Assembly (NCBI RefSeq): GCF_012932565.1
Contig: NZ_JABBYJ010000001.1
Location: 868,001 to 932,000, forward strand
DNA length: 64,000 nucleotides
Source: Sneathiella limimaris
Lineage (GTDB): Bacteria; Pseudomonadota; Alphaproteobacteria; Sneathiellales; Sneathiellaceae
Direction: 5' to 3'
Below, piece after piece: positions 1 to 8,314 of this stretch (positions are counted from its first letter, which is position 1; each line of letters opens with the position of its first letter). A program made the position numbers and the translations under genes. The notes below the pieces were generated by a model. It was not told the origin of the DNA and ran no database searches. It worked only from the letters and a program-made list of their open reading frames with translations.

Positions 1-298
1 AAGTCCAAGCCGAATTATCGGGCGTCATCTATTGCCGTCTTTTGCTTCCCATTTGATTGCGAGTGCAAGTCTTGCTGTCCCAAGTATGATTTTAGGTGAG
101 ACTGCCCTATCTTTCCTTGGGCTGGGGTTGAGGCCACCGATTACATCTTGGGGTGTTCTGCTGAATGAGACGACAAATATCAACGCTGTGGCGACAACAC
201 CCTGGCTGATGTACCCGGTTGTTCCTGTCATCATTGTTGTGTTGGCGTTTAATTTCCTCGGCGACGGACTTCGGGACGCAGCGGATCCTTACAAGTAA
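1..298 (+). CDS. Peptide/oligopeptide ABC transporter permease (DppC/OppC type), 3' end only
   Basis: Only about the last 98 residues are present; the open frame runs in from base 2 with no start codon, so the gene begins outside the window. The visible part starts in the cytoplasmic loop that contacts the ATPase (RIIGRHLLPSFASHL) and continues with the DppC/OppC hallmark GETALSFLGLGLRPP, the WGVLLNE stretch, a last membrane helix and the ending NFLGDGLRDAADPYK. These proteins form one half of the inner-membrane channel for importing di- or oligopeptides or similar solutes. The substrate cannot be told from this fragment, and partner genes would lie to the left. Confidence 0.9.
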   Translation, partial: SPSRIIGRHLLPSFASHLIASASLAVPSMILGETALSFLGLGLRPPITSWGVLLNETTNINAVATTPWLMYPVVPVIIVVLAFNFLGDGLRDAADPYK

Positions 299-307
299 AG
301 GCGTGAT

Positions 308-1657
308 TTATGGCGAGAGTGTCACTAGGTTTACAAGACCAGTGACACCGCCCACATTGCGATTGGGAAGAAAATCAGTTTTAAATTGGGGCAAATAGCC
401 TTGCTTCTTGGCCACCTCAAAGCAGGCCTCTGTCACGAGGATGGAAGCTGCTTCTTCTTTTGCATGCTTATCCAGCTTGGCAGCAAGGTTTACAGGCTCC
501 CCAATCACTGTGTATTCGAGGCGGCTTTTGTCTCCAACCGCACCAAAAAGGATAGATCCAGAAGCTGCGGTGAAGCGGATTTTCTGTCTCGGCAAACCCT
601 TCTGCTCACGTTCGGTACGCCATAGTTCTGCCTCTCGTTTCAGCTCCTCCATGGCTTCCAGGCAATTTTTTGCATAATTTTCACTGTCCAAAACAGCTCC
701 AAAGCTAGCGAGGATCCCATCGCCGAGAAATTTGTCAATTGTCCCGCCATGCTTTTGGATAATCGGTACCATTCGGGATTGATATTCTGCCAACAGGCTA
801 ATGACTTCATTGGCGGGCTTTTCCATAGAAAGGCGCGTAAAGCCCTCCATATCACAATGAAGAATGGCCGCTTCCCTATTTTGACCGGTTCCCGGCTCAA
901 TCCAGTTTTCAGCATGGGTGATTTTTGCTGCAACTTCTGGGCTGAAAAAGCGAGAGAGATCAGCAGCCGCAGTGCTTTGGCTTACTGAATTAATCAAAAG
1001 CCGGCGTGCCCGCACAATGACGAGAGCGAGTATCAGGGTAACGATGATAATGCTAATGATCTTGTCAAATTCCGCCCCTAGTAGGATTTTGTGAGACATT
1101 GTGTAGAGCACATAATCCCGGGTAATCGTATCCATGCCCTCCCCATGATAGACAGCATACGCAACCAGAGAAAACCAGCCGATTGCAGCAGTCAAGCCAG
1201 CGAGCAGCACGTATCGCATATCAAAGCGAAGAGCCCGAAGGGTTATAAAGATAAAGGCATATAAAAGCGTTGGCGCCTTCAGATAGAAGGCCGGTGGCTG
1301 GACATACTGAATATGAAAGCTCCAGATCAGGAACATGAGCAAGGTCATGTCTGCAACAACTGAAAAAGCTAAGAACCATCCCGGTAATCGCCAATAAATC
1401 GCCCAGATGAGACGCATCAGAGAGAAAACAAAATAACCCATCAGCGCGAAGGGAACCGGTGCAAACATCACATCTTGCGAGAAGGTTTTGGGGCTAAAGA
1501 TGTATAAAGAGCCAAAAATAAGGACAAGAAGTAACTGAACGACAGCGATCAGAATTTCCGAATTATCCTGTTGTTGTTGAATGGCGCTCAGGACCCGCGA
1601 TGGCATTTGGCCCGCAGTCTTGTCTCCCAGTAACTTGAACGTCTTCAGCTTGTTCAT
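308..1657 (-). CDS. Membrane-anchored class III adenylate/guanylate cyclase
   Basis: 449 residues. The N-terminal half (about 45-215) is a bundle of roughly six hydrophobic helices with no extracellular sensor domain I recognise. The C-terminal 190 residues are a class III nucleotidyl cyclase catalytic domain: the metal-binding aspartates appear in CDMEGFTRLS and FLGDGILASFG, and the late motif reads VIGEPVNLAAKL. In that late motif the usual transition-state arginine (VNxAxR) is lysine, an arrangement I recall in a subset of alphaproteobacterial cyclases. Likely product is cAMP, but nucleotide specificity is not proven. The gene converges on the permease, 9 bp apart, and its last codons form a strong inverted repeat. 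Start: ATG at 1657. Confidence 0.85.
   Translation of the reverse strand: MNKLKTFKLLGDKTAGQMPSRVLSAIQQQQDNSEILIAVVQLLLVLIFGSLYIFSPKTFSQDVMFAPVPFALMGYFVFSLMRLIWAIYWRLPGWFLAFSVVADMTLLMFLIWSFHIQYVQPPAFYLKAPTLLYAFIFITLRALRFDMRYVLLAGLTAAIGWFSLVAYAVYHGEGMDTITRDYVLYTMSHKILLGAEFDKIISIIIVTLILALVIVRARRLLINSVSQSTAAADLSRFFSPEVAAKITHAENWIEPGTGQNREAAILHCDMEGFTRLSMEKPANEVISLLAEYQSRMVPIIQKHGGTIDKFLGDGILASFGAVLDSENYAKNCLEAMEELKREAELWRTEREQKGLPRQKIRFTAASGSILFGAVGDKSRLEYTVIGEPVNLAAKLDKHAKEEAASILVTEACFEVAKKQGYLPQFKTDFLPNRNVGGVTGLVNLVTLSP
319..348. terminator. Stem-loop at the convergent gene ends (inside the cyclase 3' end)
   Basis: GTGTCACT at 319-326 pairs with AGTGACAC at 341-348, and GGT/ACC extends the stem after a single bulged A, giving about 11 paired bases around a 7-base loop. 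It lies within the last codons of the cyclase and just past the permease stop. Neither side carries a clear T-run, so a factor-independent terminator is not certain; protection of the 3' end of either transcript is the alternative. Confidence 0.35.
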
Positions 1658-1716
1658 TCACTTAATATGCAGGATTTCCAGGAAACTTCCATTCACAACT
1701 TCTTGGTTAAGCTCGA

Positions 1717-2550
1717 TTATTGTTTTTCGAGCCAAAGGCTTGTTTCCTTGGCACCGGAGCTAATCGGTAAATTCGAGAGGCCGGTTTCTTTTAGAATTTT
1801 TTCCAAGTTCCGTTCCGCATATGCACTGGAAAACAGCAGCTTAAAGCTGCCCATTAGCAAAGGCGCGACCATTTGTTGTTCGTTATATCCGCGCCACTCC
1901 CAGCTCTTAGGATAGTCATAAGGCAGGCAAATATCGTGAATATGGACGATGACGCCCTTTGGTAATAATGGCAGCACATTAAGAAATAGAAAGTCCACGT
2001 CTGTGCCGGGCATGGCAATATGACTGCTGTCGATAAACAGAATATCGCCAGCTTCTAATTTTTCAAACAGCGACAAGTCCATGTTTTGAACAATATCGTT
2101 GTGAATGGTAATCGGCAGCTTTGTAATATCAGCGCGAGGTGCTGGATCGATAGCGGTAAAGTCTACTTGTAGATCCCCATCTTTTGCAGCCTGGAGCATG
2201 AACCGTGTCGAGTGACCGGATCCGACCTCAATAATCCGTTTGGGTTTATGGTTGCGAACTTGCGTATAAGCGGCAGCCCCATCCAGCCGTGGAAACCAGT
2301 CTTGCTCCCAACGGGGAAAGGGTGGTGGTTCGGATCCAAAATCCTGAAACCGATCCAAATACTGGCTCATGGACTCAAGACTTCGAATGAAGGTCTGCTC
2401 ATGGTTTTGAAATAGCCGGAGAAGTGCTGGATAGGTTTGACGGCTCGAAGCTGCCAGCAGGGTATCCGCATACCGGTAGGGGATGAAAAAGCCCTGTTTC
2501 TGGATGTTGAAAAGGGTTTTTAATCCCATTCGCAATAGTCGCCAATTCAT
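1717..2550 (-). CDS. Class I SAM-dependent methyltransferase (Methyltransf_24 type)
   Basis: 277 residues from ATG 2550; a TTG at 2574 would add eight residues. The SAM-binding motif I is IIEVGSGHSTRFML (about residue 110), followed by the acidic end of strand 2 (FTAIDPAPR) and a DILFIDSSH strand-4 motif, as in small-molecule or cell-surface-modifying methyltransferases of the Methyltransf_24 family. No signal peptide or membrane segment, so probably cytoplasmic. It is the downstream neighbour of no obvious pathway: an enoyl-CoA hydratase starts divergently on the other strand and a cyclase follows in the same direction after 59 bp. The substrate is unknown. Confidence 0.75.
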   Translation of the reverse strand: MNWRLLRMGLKTLFNIQKQGFFIPYRYADTLLAASSRQTYPALLRLFQNHEQTFIRSLESMSQYLDRFQDFGSEPPPFPRWEQDWFPRLDGAAAYTQVRNHKPKRIIEVGSGHSTRFMLQAAKDGDLQVDFTAIDPAPRADITKLPITIHNDIVQNMDLSLFEKLEAGDILFIDSSHIAMPGTDVDFLFLNVLPLLPKGVIVHIHDICLPYDYPKSWEWRGYNEQQMVAPLLMGSFKLLFSSAYAERNLEKILKETGLSNLPISSGAKETSLWLEKQ

Positions 2551-2669
2551 GAGGTCAGTAACCCTTATGCCCAAAGCCCTGAAAGCTTGGTAGAAAGTGA
2601 GACAGTTTTTGTCAAGAAGCTCTTATGTGTGATAGGGAAAAGAAAACCACAAGAATAAGGATTGAGACA

Positions 2670-3425
2670 ATGGGCTCTTTTTTTACAAAATCCAACCAAG
2701 ATGGCGTTTTAACGATCACTTTGCAAAAGCCAAAACAGCACAATGTTCTCAATCCGGACGAAATGGCAGAGTTGGAGGCCTACTTTAGGGAAGTTGCTGA
2801 AGATGAAACACTCCGTGTTGCCGTTCTCACGGGTGAGGGAAAAAGCTTCTGTGCGGGTGCTAATCTCGGGGAACTGGGTGACTATGATTTTTCAAAGAAC
2901 CCCCTTGAATGTCTCACTGATGCGATTGAAAATTTTCCAGTGCCCGTCATCTGCAAATTAAATGGCGGAGTATATGGGGGTGGGACCGATCTTGCCCTGG
3001 CTTGCGATTTTCGTGTCGGGACACCAAACATCAAATGTTTCATACCACCTGCAAAAATTGGAATTCACTATCACCCGTTCGGAATGGCCAGAGCAGTTTC
3101 CAGATTGGGGATTGGCCCAGCAAAACGCTTATTCCTGGCAGTCGAAACGATGGATGGGGAGGAGCTGAAATCGGTTGGTTTTCTGGACTATCTAGTCCCT
3201 GAAGGTGATCTTGACTATAAGGTTGCAACCTTGGTGTCGACCTTCAAGTCGCTCGCCCCATTAAGTCTTAGGGGAATGAAGGCCACCTTTAATGATATTG
3301 CCAGTCAGTCTTTTGATCTGGAAACCGCACGTGAAGCGCAAATTAGGTGCATGAAGTCAGAAGATTTTGTTGAAGGCCGCGCTGCAATGGCAGAAAAGCG
3401 GCCTCCAAACTTTAAAGGGCGTTGA
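2670..3425 (+). CDS. Enoyl-CoA hydratase/isomerase family protein
   Basis: 251 residues. Crotonase fold: the oxyanion-hole motifs are FCAGANLGELGD (about 65) and NGGVYGGGTDLALACDFRV (about 108-125), followed by the expected C-terminal helices. It should act on an acyl-CoA thioester by hydration, isomerisation or a related reaction. The usual first catalytic Glu in the second motif is replaced by Thr/Asp (GGTDLALAC), so classical hydratase chemistry is not assured. ATG 2670 is chosen over 2625 because AAGG at 2657-2660 gives 9-base spacing and because the alternative N-terminus is unlike the family. The TGA at 3423-3425 directly abuts the stop of the convergent gene, making a TGATCA palindrome. 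Confidence 0.85.
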   Translation: MGSFFTKSNQDGVLTITLQKPKQHNVLNPDEMAELEAYFREVAEDETLRVAVLTGEGKSFCAGANLGELGDYDFSKNPLECLTDAIENFPVPVICKLNGGVYGGGTDLALACDFRVGTPNIKCFIPPAKIGIHYHPFGMARAVSRLGIGPAKRLFLAVETMDGEELKSVGFLDYLVPEGDLDYKVATLVSTFKSLAPLSLRGMKATFNDIASQSFDLETAREAQIRCMKSEDFVEGRAAMAEKRPPNFKGR

Positions 3426-4196
3426 TCAGGTAATATTAAACCGTTGCAGTGTATCTGCCAGATCAGTTGCAAACTGGGGACCCCGCCGGATTAATGCGGT
3501 GCGAAGCGGCAAAGATTGCAGGTCCGGATGATTAGGCTCGAGGCTTGTGAGGATCGCAACCGGAATATCCCGCGTTGTTGGCATAGCAGCAAGGGCACAG
3601 GCAAAATCAATTCCGGACAGCCGCGGCATGACAGCCGCAGTGATCACCATATCGGGCTTACTTTCCAGTACAATTTGGAAAGCGTCGATCGAATCAAGAA
3701 CCGTGGACACGCGATATCCACAGGCGGCCAGTTCCCGCTCAACTACCTTGGCAGCTGTTCTTTGGGGCATGATCAGCGTAACTTCCATATCTGAGACAGT
3801 TACATCCGCAACTTCAAAGGTGCTTTTATGTGGAAGTTGTCGGATGACTTCTGCAACTTTTTCAGGTGGAAGAGCGTCACCATCCAGAATAGCACTGATT
3901 TGATCGCTGTAGCGCTGAAGATCATCCAGCTGTTCTTCATTGAGCGCGGAGGCTTTGGTCAGATATTCGTCAAGACGATGGCTGAGCGGCGTGAGGCCCG
4001 GCAAATTGACCATTTTGGCCTTTAATCGCAGATTGGACGCATCTTGTGCCAAAAGGACGGTTGCGTCTTCTGGCTTAAGGGTTCCACTTCTGATTTGTTG
4101 CAATCTGATTTCTAGATTTGCAACAACATCCCGCGCTTCGTCGAGGGCTTCAGTCCTGTATTGGGCTTCGACTTCTTCTTCGCTCAGAACTTTCAT
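3426..4196 (-). CDS. Degenerate response regulator (helical HPt-like N-terminus + pseudo-receiver)
   Basis: 256 residues. Residues about 125-250 have the length and pattern of a CheY-like receiver (QRTAAKVVERELAACGYRVS, PDMVITAAVMPRLSGID, IPVAILTS), but the site that should carry the phosphoacceptor Asp (DxxMP) reads AAVMP, the acidic pair near the first strand is absent, and the conserved Lys is replaced by Arg-Arg. The N-terminal 120 residues are all-helical; LRLKAKMVNLPGLTPLSHRL resembles an HPt helix whose phosphorylatable His is missing. It is therefore probably a phosphorylation-independent scaffold or adaptor. No sensor kinase adjoins it; hslU lies upstream in the same direction after 81 bp. 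Confidence 0.65.
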   Translation of the reverse strand: MKVLSEEEVEAQYRTEALDEARDVVANLEIRLQQIRSGTLKPEDATVLLAQDASNLRLKAKMVNLPGLTPLSHRLDEYLTKASALNEEQLDDLQRYSDQISAILDGDALPPEKVAEVIRQLPHKSTFEVADVTVSDMEVTLIMPQRTAAKVVERELAACGYRVSTVLDSIDAFQIVLESKPDMVITAAVMPRLSGIDFACALAAMPTTRDIPVAILTSLEPNHPDLQSLPLRTALIRRGPQFATDLADTLQRFNIT

Positions 4197-4277
4197 GGGC
4201 TGGGGACTTCCTATTAATAAATATAACAGGAAGTACCCTATGCCTTGTTTCTTAAGCTTTTCTAAATTCAGTGAAGC

Positions 4278-5588
4278 CTAGAGGATGAATTTGGACAGAT
4301 CGGAATCTGTAACCAGTTCGCCAAGATGCTCTTTAACGTAAGCAGCATCGACGGTGAGTTCAGTGTTCGGTGAATCTGTCGCTGTGAAACTGATTTCCTC
4401 AAGAATCTTCTCAAGGATGGTATGAAGGCGCCTTGCGCCAATATTTTCCACGGTCGCATTGACTTCAGCAGAAATGCCAGCAATCTCATCAATAGCATCG
4501 TCCGTGAAGGTTAGGGTCACATTCTCGGTTGCCAAAAGTGCAACATACTGCTTGAGCAAACTCGCCTCTGGTTCCGTTAGAATTTCTTTGAAATCCTCTT
4601 TGGTGAGCGGGGATAGCTCAACACGGATCGGAAGGCGTCCTTGCAGCTCAGGTAGCAGGTCTGATGGCTTTGCGACATGGAAAGCACCAGAAGCAATAAA
4701 CAGGATGTGGTCTGTGTGGATCGTTCCATATTTTGTCGAAACAATTGTGCCTTCAATCAGTGGCAATAGGTCCCTTTGTACACCTTCACGGCTGACATCG
4801 GCGCCTTGTCTGTCGCTACGGGCGCAAATTTTGTCAATCTCATCCAAAAATACGATTGCATTATTTTCAACGAGAGAGATGGCATCGCGAACAACACTAT
4901 CTTCATCCAGTAGTTTATCGCTTTCCTCGTCGATCAGCACTTGATAGCTGTCGGCAACCTTCATTTTCTTAGGTTTGGTGCGCTGAGGGCCCATTTTCCC
5001 AAAGATATCGTTGAGGTTCAGCATACCCATCTGGGCGCCGGGCATTCCCGGGATATCGAAAGTTGGCATATTCCCGGATCCGTTATCCAGAACATTAAGC
5101 TCAACTTCTTTATCGTCGAGTTGTCCTTCGCGAAGCATTTTGCGGAACTTCTGACGAGTGTCGGCCGTTGCCCCTTCACCAACCAGAGCATCAAGGACCC
5201 GCTCCTCAGCCGCAATTTCGGCTTTGGCTGTTACCTCTTTCCGCTTTTGTTCGCGAACCATTCCAATGGCAATTTCAATAAGGTCCCGGATAATTTGCTC
5301 AACATCGCGGCCGACGTAACCCACTTCAGTAAATTTTGTGGCTTCAACTTTCAAGAATGGGGCATGGGCGAGCTTGGCAAGACGACGGGAAATTTCGGTT
5401 TTACCCACGCCGGTGGGGCCAATCATTAGAATGTTTTTAGGCAGAACTTCTTCGCGCATCTCTTCAGAAAGCTGTTGCCGTCTCCAACGGTTACGAAGAG
5501 CGATCGCAACGGACCGCTTAGCGTCTTTCTGTCCAACAATATGCCGATCCAGTTCATACACGATTTCACGGGGGCTCAAATTCGCCAT
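4278..5588 (-). CDS. hslU: ATP-dependent protease ATPase subunit HslU (ClpY)
   Basis: 436 residues, normal length. An AAA+ unfoldase that feeds substrates into the HslV peptidase in the cytoplasm. The N-terminus [16 protein letters not shown], Walker [16 protein letters not shown], the I-domain insertion (about 110-240), Walker [12 protein letters not shown], sensor region and the C-terminal SKFIL that docks into HslV are all present. ATG 5588 is used instead of the upstream in-frame codon at 5603 because it matches the family N-terminus and lies one base after the hslV stop, indicating coupled translation. Second gene of the hslVU operon. Confidence 0.98.
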   Translation of the reverse strand: MANLSPREIVYELDRHIVGQKDAKRSVAIALRNRWRRQQLSEEMREEVLPKNILMIGPTGVGKTEISRRLAKLAHAPFLKVEATKFTEVGYVGRDVEQIIRDLIEIAIGMVREQKRKEVTAKAEIAAEERVLDALVGEGATADTRQKFRKMLREGQLDDKEVELNVLDNGSGNMPTFDIPGMPGAQMGMLNLNDIFGKMGPQRTKPKKMKVADSYQVLIDEESDKLLDEDSVVRDAISLVENNAIVFLDEIDKICARSDRQGADVSREGVQRDLLPLIEGTIVSTKYGTIHTDHILFIASGAFHVAKPSDLLPELQGRLPIRVELSPLTKEDFKEILTEPEASLLKQYVALLATENVTLTFTDDAIDEIAGISAEVNATVENIGARRLHTILEKILEEISFTATDSPNTELTVDAAYVKEHLGELVTDSDLSKFIL

Positions 5589-5589
5589 C

Positions 5590-6138
5590 TCAGATACTCT
5601 CAACTGTCAGATTTTCGTTAGTATATACACAGATGTCAGCGGCTATAGCCATGGCTTTGCGAGCGATCGCTTCTGCATCCATTCCCTCTACATCGATCAG
5701 GGCGCGGGCGGCTGAAAGAGCGTAGTTGCCACCAGAGCCGATTGCGATGATCCCATCTTCGGGTTCTAAGACGTCGCCGTTACCCGTCAAGATCAGGGAG
5801 ACATCCTTGTCAACGACAGCCATCATCGCTTCCAGGCGTCTGAGGTATTTGTCCGTCCGCCAATCTTTTGCAAGCTCAACACAAGCGCGGGTCAGATTTC
5901 CTGGATGCTGTTCCAGCTTCCCTTCCAACCGCTCAAAAAGGGTAAAGGCGTCTGCAGTTGCCCCGGCAAAGCCAACAATTACGTTGCCGCCAGCCCCAAT
6001 GCGCCGGACTTTTTTTGCATTTCCCTTAATGACAGTTTGACCAAGGGATACCTGTCCATCGCCCGCAATGACAGCTTTGCCATCTTTTCGAACGGATAGA
6101 ATGGTTGTGCCCCGCCAACTTTTTGGTTGTTCAGACAT
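5590..6138 (-). CDS. hslV: ATP-dependent protease peptidase subunit HslV (ClpQ)
   Basis: 182 residues. Threonine peptidase forming the double hexamer of HslUV. The catalytic N-terminal Thr lies in [20 protein letters not shown] after a short propeptide ([10 protein letters not shown]), and [20 protein letters not shown] is the family signature. hslU follows one base after its stop. It is divergent from a 58-codon small gene and the histidine operon, as commonly found in alphaproteobacteria. A candidate heat-shock-like promoter lies just upstream. Confidence 0.98.
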   Translation of the reverse strand: MSEQPKSWRGTTILSVRKDGKAVIAGDGQVSLGQTVIKGNAKKVRRIGAGGNVIVGFAGATADAFTLFERLEGKLEQHPGNLTRACVELAKDWRTDKYLRRLEAMMAVVDKDVSLILTGNGDVLEPEDGIIAIGSGGNYALSAARALIDVEGMDAEAIARKAMAIAADICVYTNENLTVESI

Positions 6139-6180
6139 ATAAGCAAGCCTTCAGAGGTTTTTTTGATGTTCTAGATGCAC

Positions 6181-6209
6181 GATGTAACCATTTTCTGGCC
6201 GCGGTCAAG
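6181..6209 (-). promoter_or_regulatory. Candidate promoter of hslVU
   Basis: On the minus strand CTTGACC (6209-6203) is followed after 16 bases by TACATC (6186-6181), about 40 bases before the hslV start codon. The CTTGAC -35 element fits the alphaproteobacterial RpoH pattern and also a housekeeping -35, so the sigma factor cannot be decided from sequence alone. Confidence 0.4.
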
Positions 6210-6305
6210 GGTTCAGGGTCGGAAGATTGGGGTTTCTTTTCACATCCGACAGACCTGAACGTTAGATCTTTGTCTTTTGACCAGATCAGATTTTCGGAGA
6301 CGTTG

Positions 6306-6482
6306 ATGACACAGCCAACACCAACCACTGACGAGAAAGTCAACAACTTGAAAGCTATTTTTGACATTCTCGCCTACCTTCAAGTGGATGCAAAGCAGGA
6401 TGGTTTTCCCGAACTGTCTGAAAGACTTGCTTTTGCAATGGACTTTGCTGAAAAGCAACTTGTCGCTTTAAAAGAAAAGTAG
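6306..6482 (+). CDS. Small hypothetical protein, 58 aa
   Basis: ATG 6306 has GGAG at 6296-6299 (6-base spacing) and the frame ends at TAG/TAA near 6482. The protein is soluble, helical and acidic-amphipathic: EKVNNLKAIFDILAYLQVDA then FPELSERLAFAMDFAEKQLV. No cysteines, signal peptide or membrane helix. It lies between hslV (divergent) and hisB (same strand, 154 bp away). I do not recognise the family. Good ribosome-binding site and codon pattern argue that it is real; the function is unknown. Confidence 0.55.
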   Translation: MTQPTPTTDEKVNNLKAIFDILAYLQVDAKQDGFPELSERLAFAMDFAEKQLVALKEK

Positions 6483-6563
6483 GCTCTTTATCACTTTTAG
6501 GGTGACTCAGTTGCTGTAACGCCGAGTTTCCGATTTGTATCGGGCATCAAAATGCGTCTTTTC

Positions 6564-6592
6564 TTGGATTTCCGGGTGACTCCTGCTATATG
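6564..6592 (+). promoter_or_regulatory. Candidate promoter of the his operon
   Basis: TTGGAT (6564-6569) and TATATG (6587-6592) are separated by exactly 17 bases, placing a transcription start near 6599 and a short leader of about 38 bases before hisB. No leader peptide rich in His codons or attenuator hairpin is visible in between. Confidence 0.5.
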
Positions 6593-6636
6593 CACGGCAT
6601 TGGATTGAGGTCATTGAAATCCCGGAAGGAATGCAG

Positions 6637-7236
6637 ATGCGTGAAGGTCGCGTAACCCGGACTACCAAAGAGACTGATATTGAGGTTTGGCTCGATTTAG
6701 ACGGGACTGGAAAATACGATGTTGAGACAGGCATCGGATTTCTGGATCATATGCTGGAACAGCTATCCCGGCATAGCCTGATTGACCTGAAGGTCCGGGC
6801 TAAGGGTGATCTGCATATCGATTTTCACCATACGACTGAAGACACCGGAATTGCTATTGGCGAAGCTTTTTCAAAGGCCCTTGGCGATATGAAGGGTATC
6901 CGTCGGTATGCGTCCTATCATATTCCCATGGATGAAACTTTGACACGGGTGGCACTCGATATTTCCAAACGTCCCTATTTGATTTGGAAAGTTGAGTTTT
7001 CTCGCGATAAACTTGGTGAAATGGATACCGAACTCTTCAAGGAGTGGTTTCAGGCCTTTGCAGGGTCTGCAGGCATAACCTTGCATGTGGAGAATCTTTA
7101 TGGTGAGAATAACCATCATATCATTGAAAGTTGCTTCAAAGCACTTGCCCGCTCATTGAGAGATGCCATTGAGTTGGATCCTCGCCAACTTGAAGCCATC
7201 CCCTCCACAAAGGGAACGCTCGGCGGAAGCCTCTAA
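6637..7236 (+). CDS. hisB: Imidazoleglycerol-phosphate dehydratase
   Basis: 199 residues. Sixth step of histidine synthesis, dehydrating imidazole glycerol phosphate. The metal-binding histidine motifs are present: [45 protein letters not shown] and [20 protein letters not shown]. It is the monofunctional type, without a phosphatase domain. Two in-frame ATGs (6631 and 6637) are possible; GGAAGGA at 6624-6630 touches the first and sits six bases from the second, so 6637 is preferred. First gene of hisB-DUF2628-hisH-GNAT-hisA-hisF-hisE. Confidence 0.97.
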   Translation: MREGRVTRTTKETDIEVWLDLDGTGKYDVETGIGFLDHMLEQLSRHSLIDLKVRAKGDLHIDFHHTTEDTGIAIGEAFSKALGDMKGIRRYASYHIPMDETLTRVALDISKRPYLIWKVEFSRDKLGEMDTELFKEWFQAFAGSAGITLHVENLYGENNHHIIESCFKALARSLRDAIELDPRQLEAIPSTKGTLGGSL

Positions 7237-7253
7237 GGCGGAGTGGTGCGCCT

Positions 7254-7682
7254 ATGGCCGTGTACTCAGCTTTTTACAATGGAGACATAGCAGATCTGGA
7301 TGGAAAGGGGCTGGTGCTTCTGAAATCAGGGTTTAATTGGTGGGCGTTTTTGATCTCTCCAATTTGGGCGCTTTGGCATCGGCTATGGTGGGCATTACTG
7401 GTTTATGTTTTTGCATCTTTGTTTATTGAGCTTGGACAGGTTCTTTTAGACTTACCAGAGTTCCTTCTTATTGCGGTTAGTCTGGCGTTTTCAGTTTTGT
7501 TTGCCTGCTACGCAGAAATGTTTCGGGCTGAAAAGCTGAAAAAGCAGGGATACAGAGAGTTATATCCTGTGGAGGCAGGAAGTCTGGAGCAAGCTGAAGA
7601 GAAGGTATTGCGGCGCTTGATAAAGAACACTGAACCCGAACGGGTCTCAACATTAGGTACTGTAGATGATTACAATTATTGA
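7254..7682 (+). CDS. DUF2628 membrane protein inside the his operon
   Basis: 142 residues. N-terminal motif with FNWWAFLISPIWALWHRLWWAL, then two more hydrophobic stretches and a polar C-terminus, matching DUF2628. Such genes often sit between hisB and hisH in alphaproteobacteria; their role is not established. The reading frame overlaps the start of hisH by 17 bases, so the two are probably translationally coupled. ATG 7254 has GGAG 10 bases upstream. No link to histidine chemistry can be seen in the protein itself. Confidence 0.8.
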   Translation: MAVYSAFYNGDIADLDGKGLVLLKSGFNWWAFLISPIWALWHRLWWALLVYVFASLFIELGQVLLDLPEFLLIAVSLAFSVLFACYAEMFRAEKLKKQGYRELYPVEAGSLEQAEEKVLRRLIKNTEPERVSTLGTVDDYNY

Positions 7683-8304
7683 TTACGGCTCGGGAAATCT
7701 GAGATCTGCTGCGAAAGCATTTGAAAGATGCGTTCGCGAAGCAAATCTTGACATGGATGTGCTGGTGACAAGTGATCCCGAGGTTGTTGCCAAAGCGGAT
7801 CGGATTGTTCTGCCTGGTGTCGGCGCGTTCAAGGACTGTCGGGACGGTTTGAATGCTGTGACCGGTATGCGTGATGCGCTTCAAGAGGCTGTTATTCATC
7901 GCGCTGTTCCGTTCTTTGGGATCTGCGTTGGCATGCAGCTTATGGCAAGTCGCAGCCTGGAATATGGTGAAACAGAAGGGTTGGACTGGATCAAAGGGAG
8001 TGCCAAGGCATTGGAGCTTTCAGATCCGACTTTGAAAATCCCTCATATGGGATGGAATGAGCTGCAGTTGTCCAGCGACCATGTGCTGCTGAACGGCTTG
8101 AAAAATGGGGATCACGTTTATTTTGTTCACAGCTATCATGTTGTGACGGATGACCCTGCACATGTCTTGGCAACCGTTGATTATGGTGGATCTGTAACCG
8201 CTATTATCGGGCGGGATAATATGATCGGGACACAGTTTCACCCTGAAAAAAGCCAGGAAGCTGGTTTGAGATTGATTTCCAATTTCCTGAAATGGAACCC
8301 GTGA
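7666..8304 (+). CDS. hisH: Imidazole glycerol phosphate synthase, glutaminase subunit
   Basis: 212 residues. Class I glutamine amidotransferase that passes ammonia to HisF. The nucleophile Cys is in FFGICVGMQLMA; the His/Glu of the triad are in GTQFHPEKSQ. The oxyanion-strand PGVGAFKDC and the N-terminus ITIIDYGSGNLRS are typical. It starts inside the 3' end of the DUF2628 gene, which suggests coupled translation, and is followed after 10 bases by a GNAT gene rather than directly by hisA. Confidence 0.97.
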   Translation: MITIIDYGSGNLRSAAKAFERCVREANLDMDVLVTSDPEVVAKADRIVLPGVGAFKDCRDGLNAVTGMRDALQEAVIHRAVPFFGICVGMQLMASRSLEYGETEGLDWIKGSAKALELSDPTLKIPHMGWNELQLSSDHVLLNGLKNGDHVYFVHSYHVVTDDPAHVLATVDYGGSVTAIIGRDNMIGTQFHPEKSQEAGLRLISNFLKWNP

Positions 8305-8314
8305 GAGAAACGTA

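Noticed and set aside
4941-5429. Open frame of 162 codons opposite hslU
   Set aside because: Antisense shadow within hslU; composition is not protein-like and there is no supporting site.
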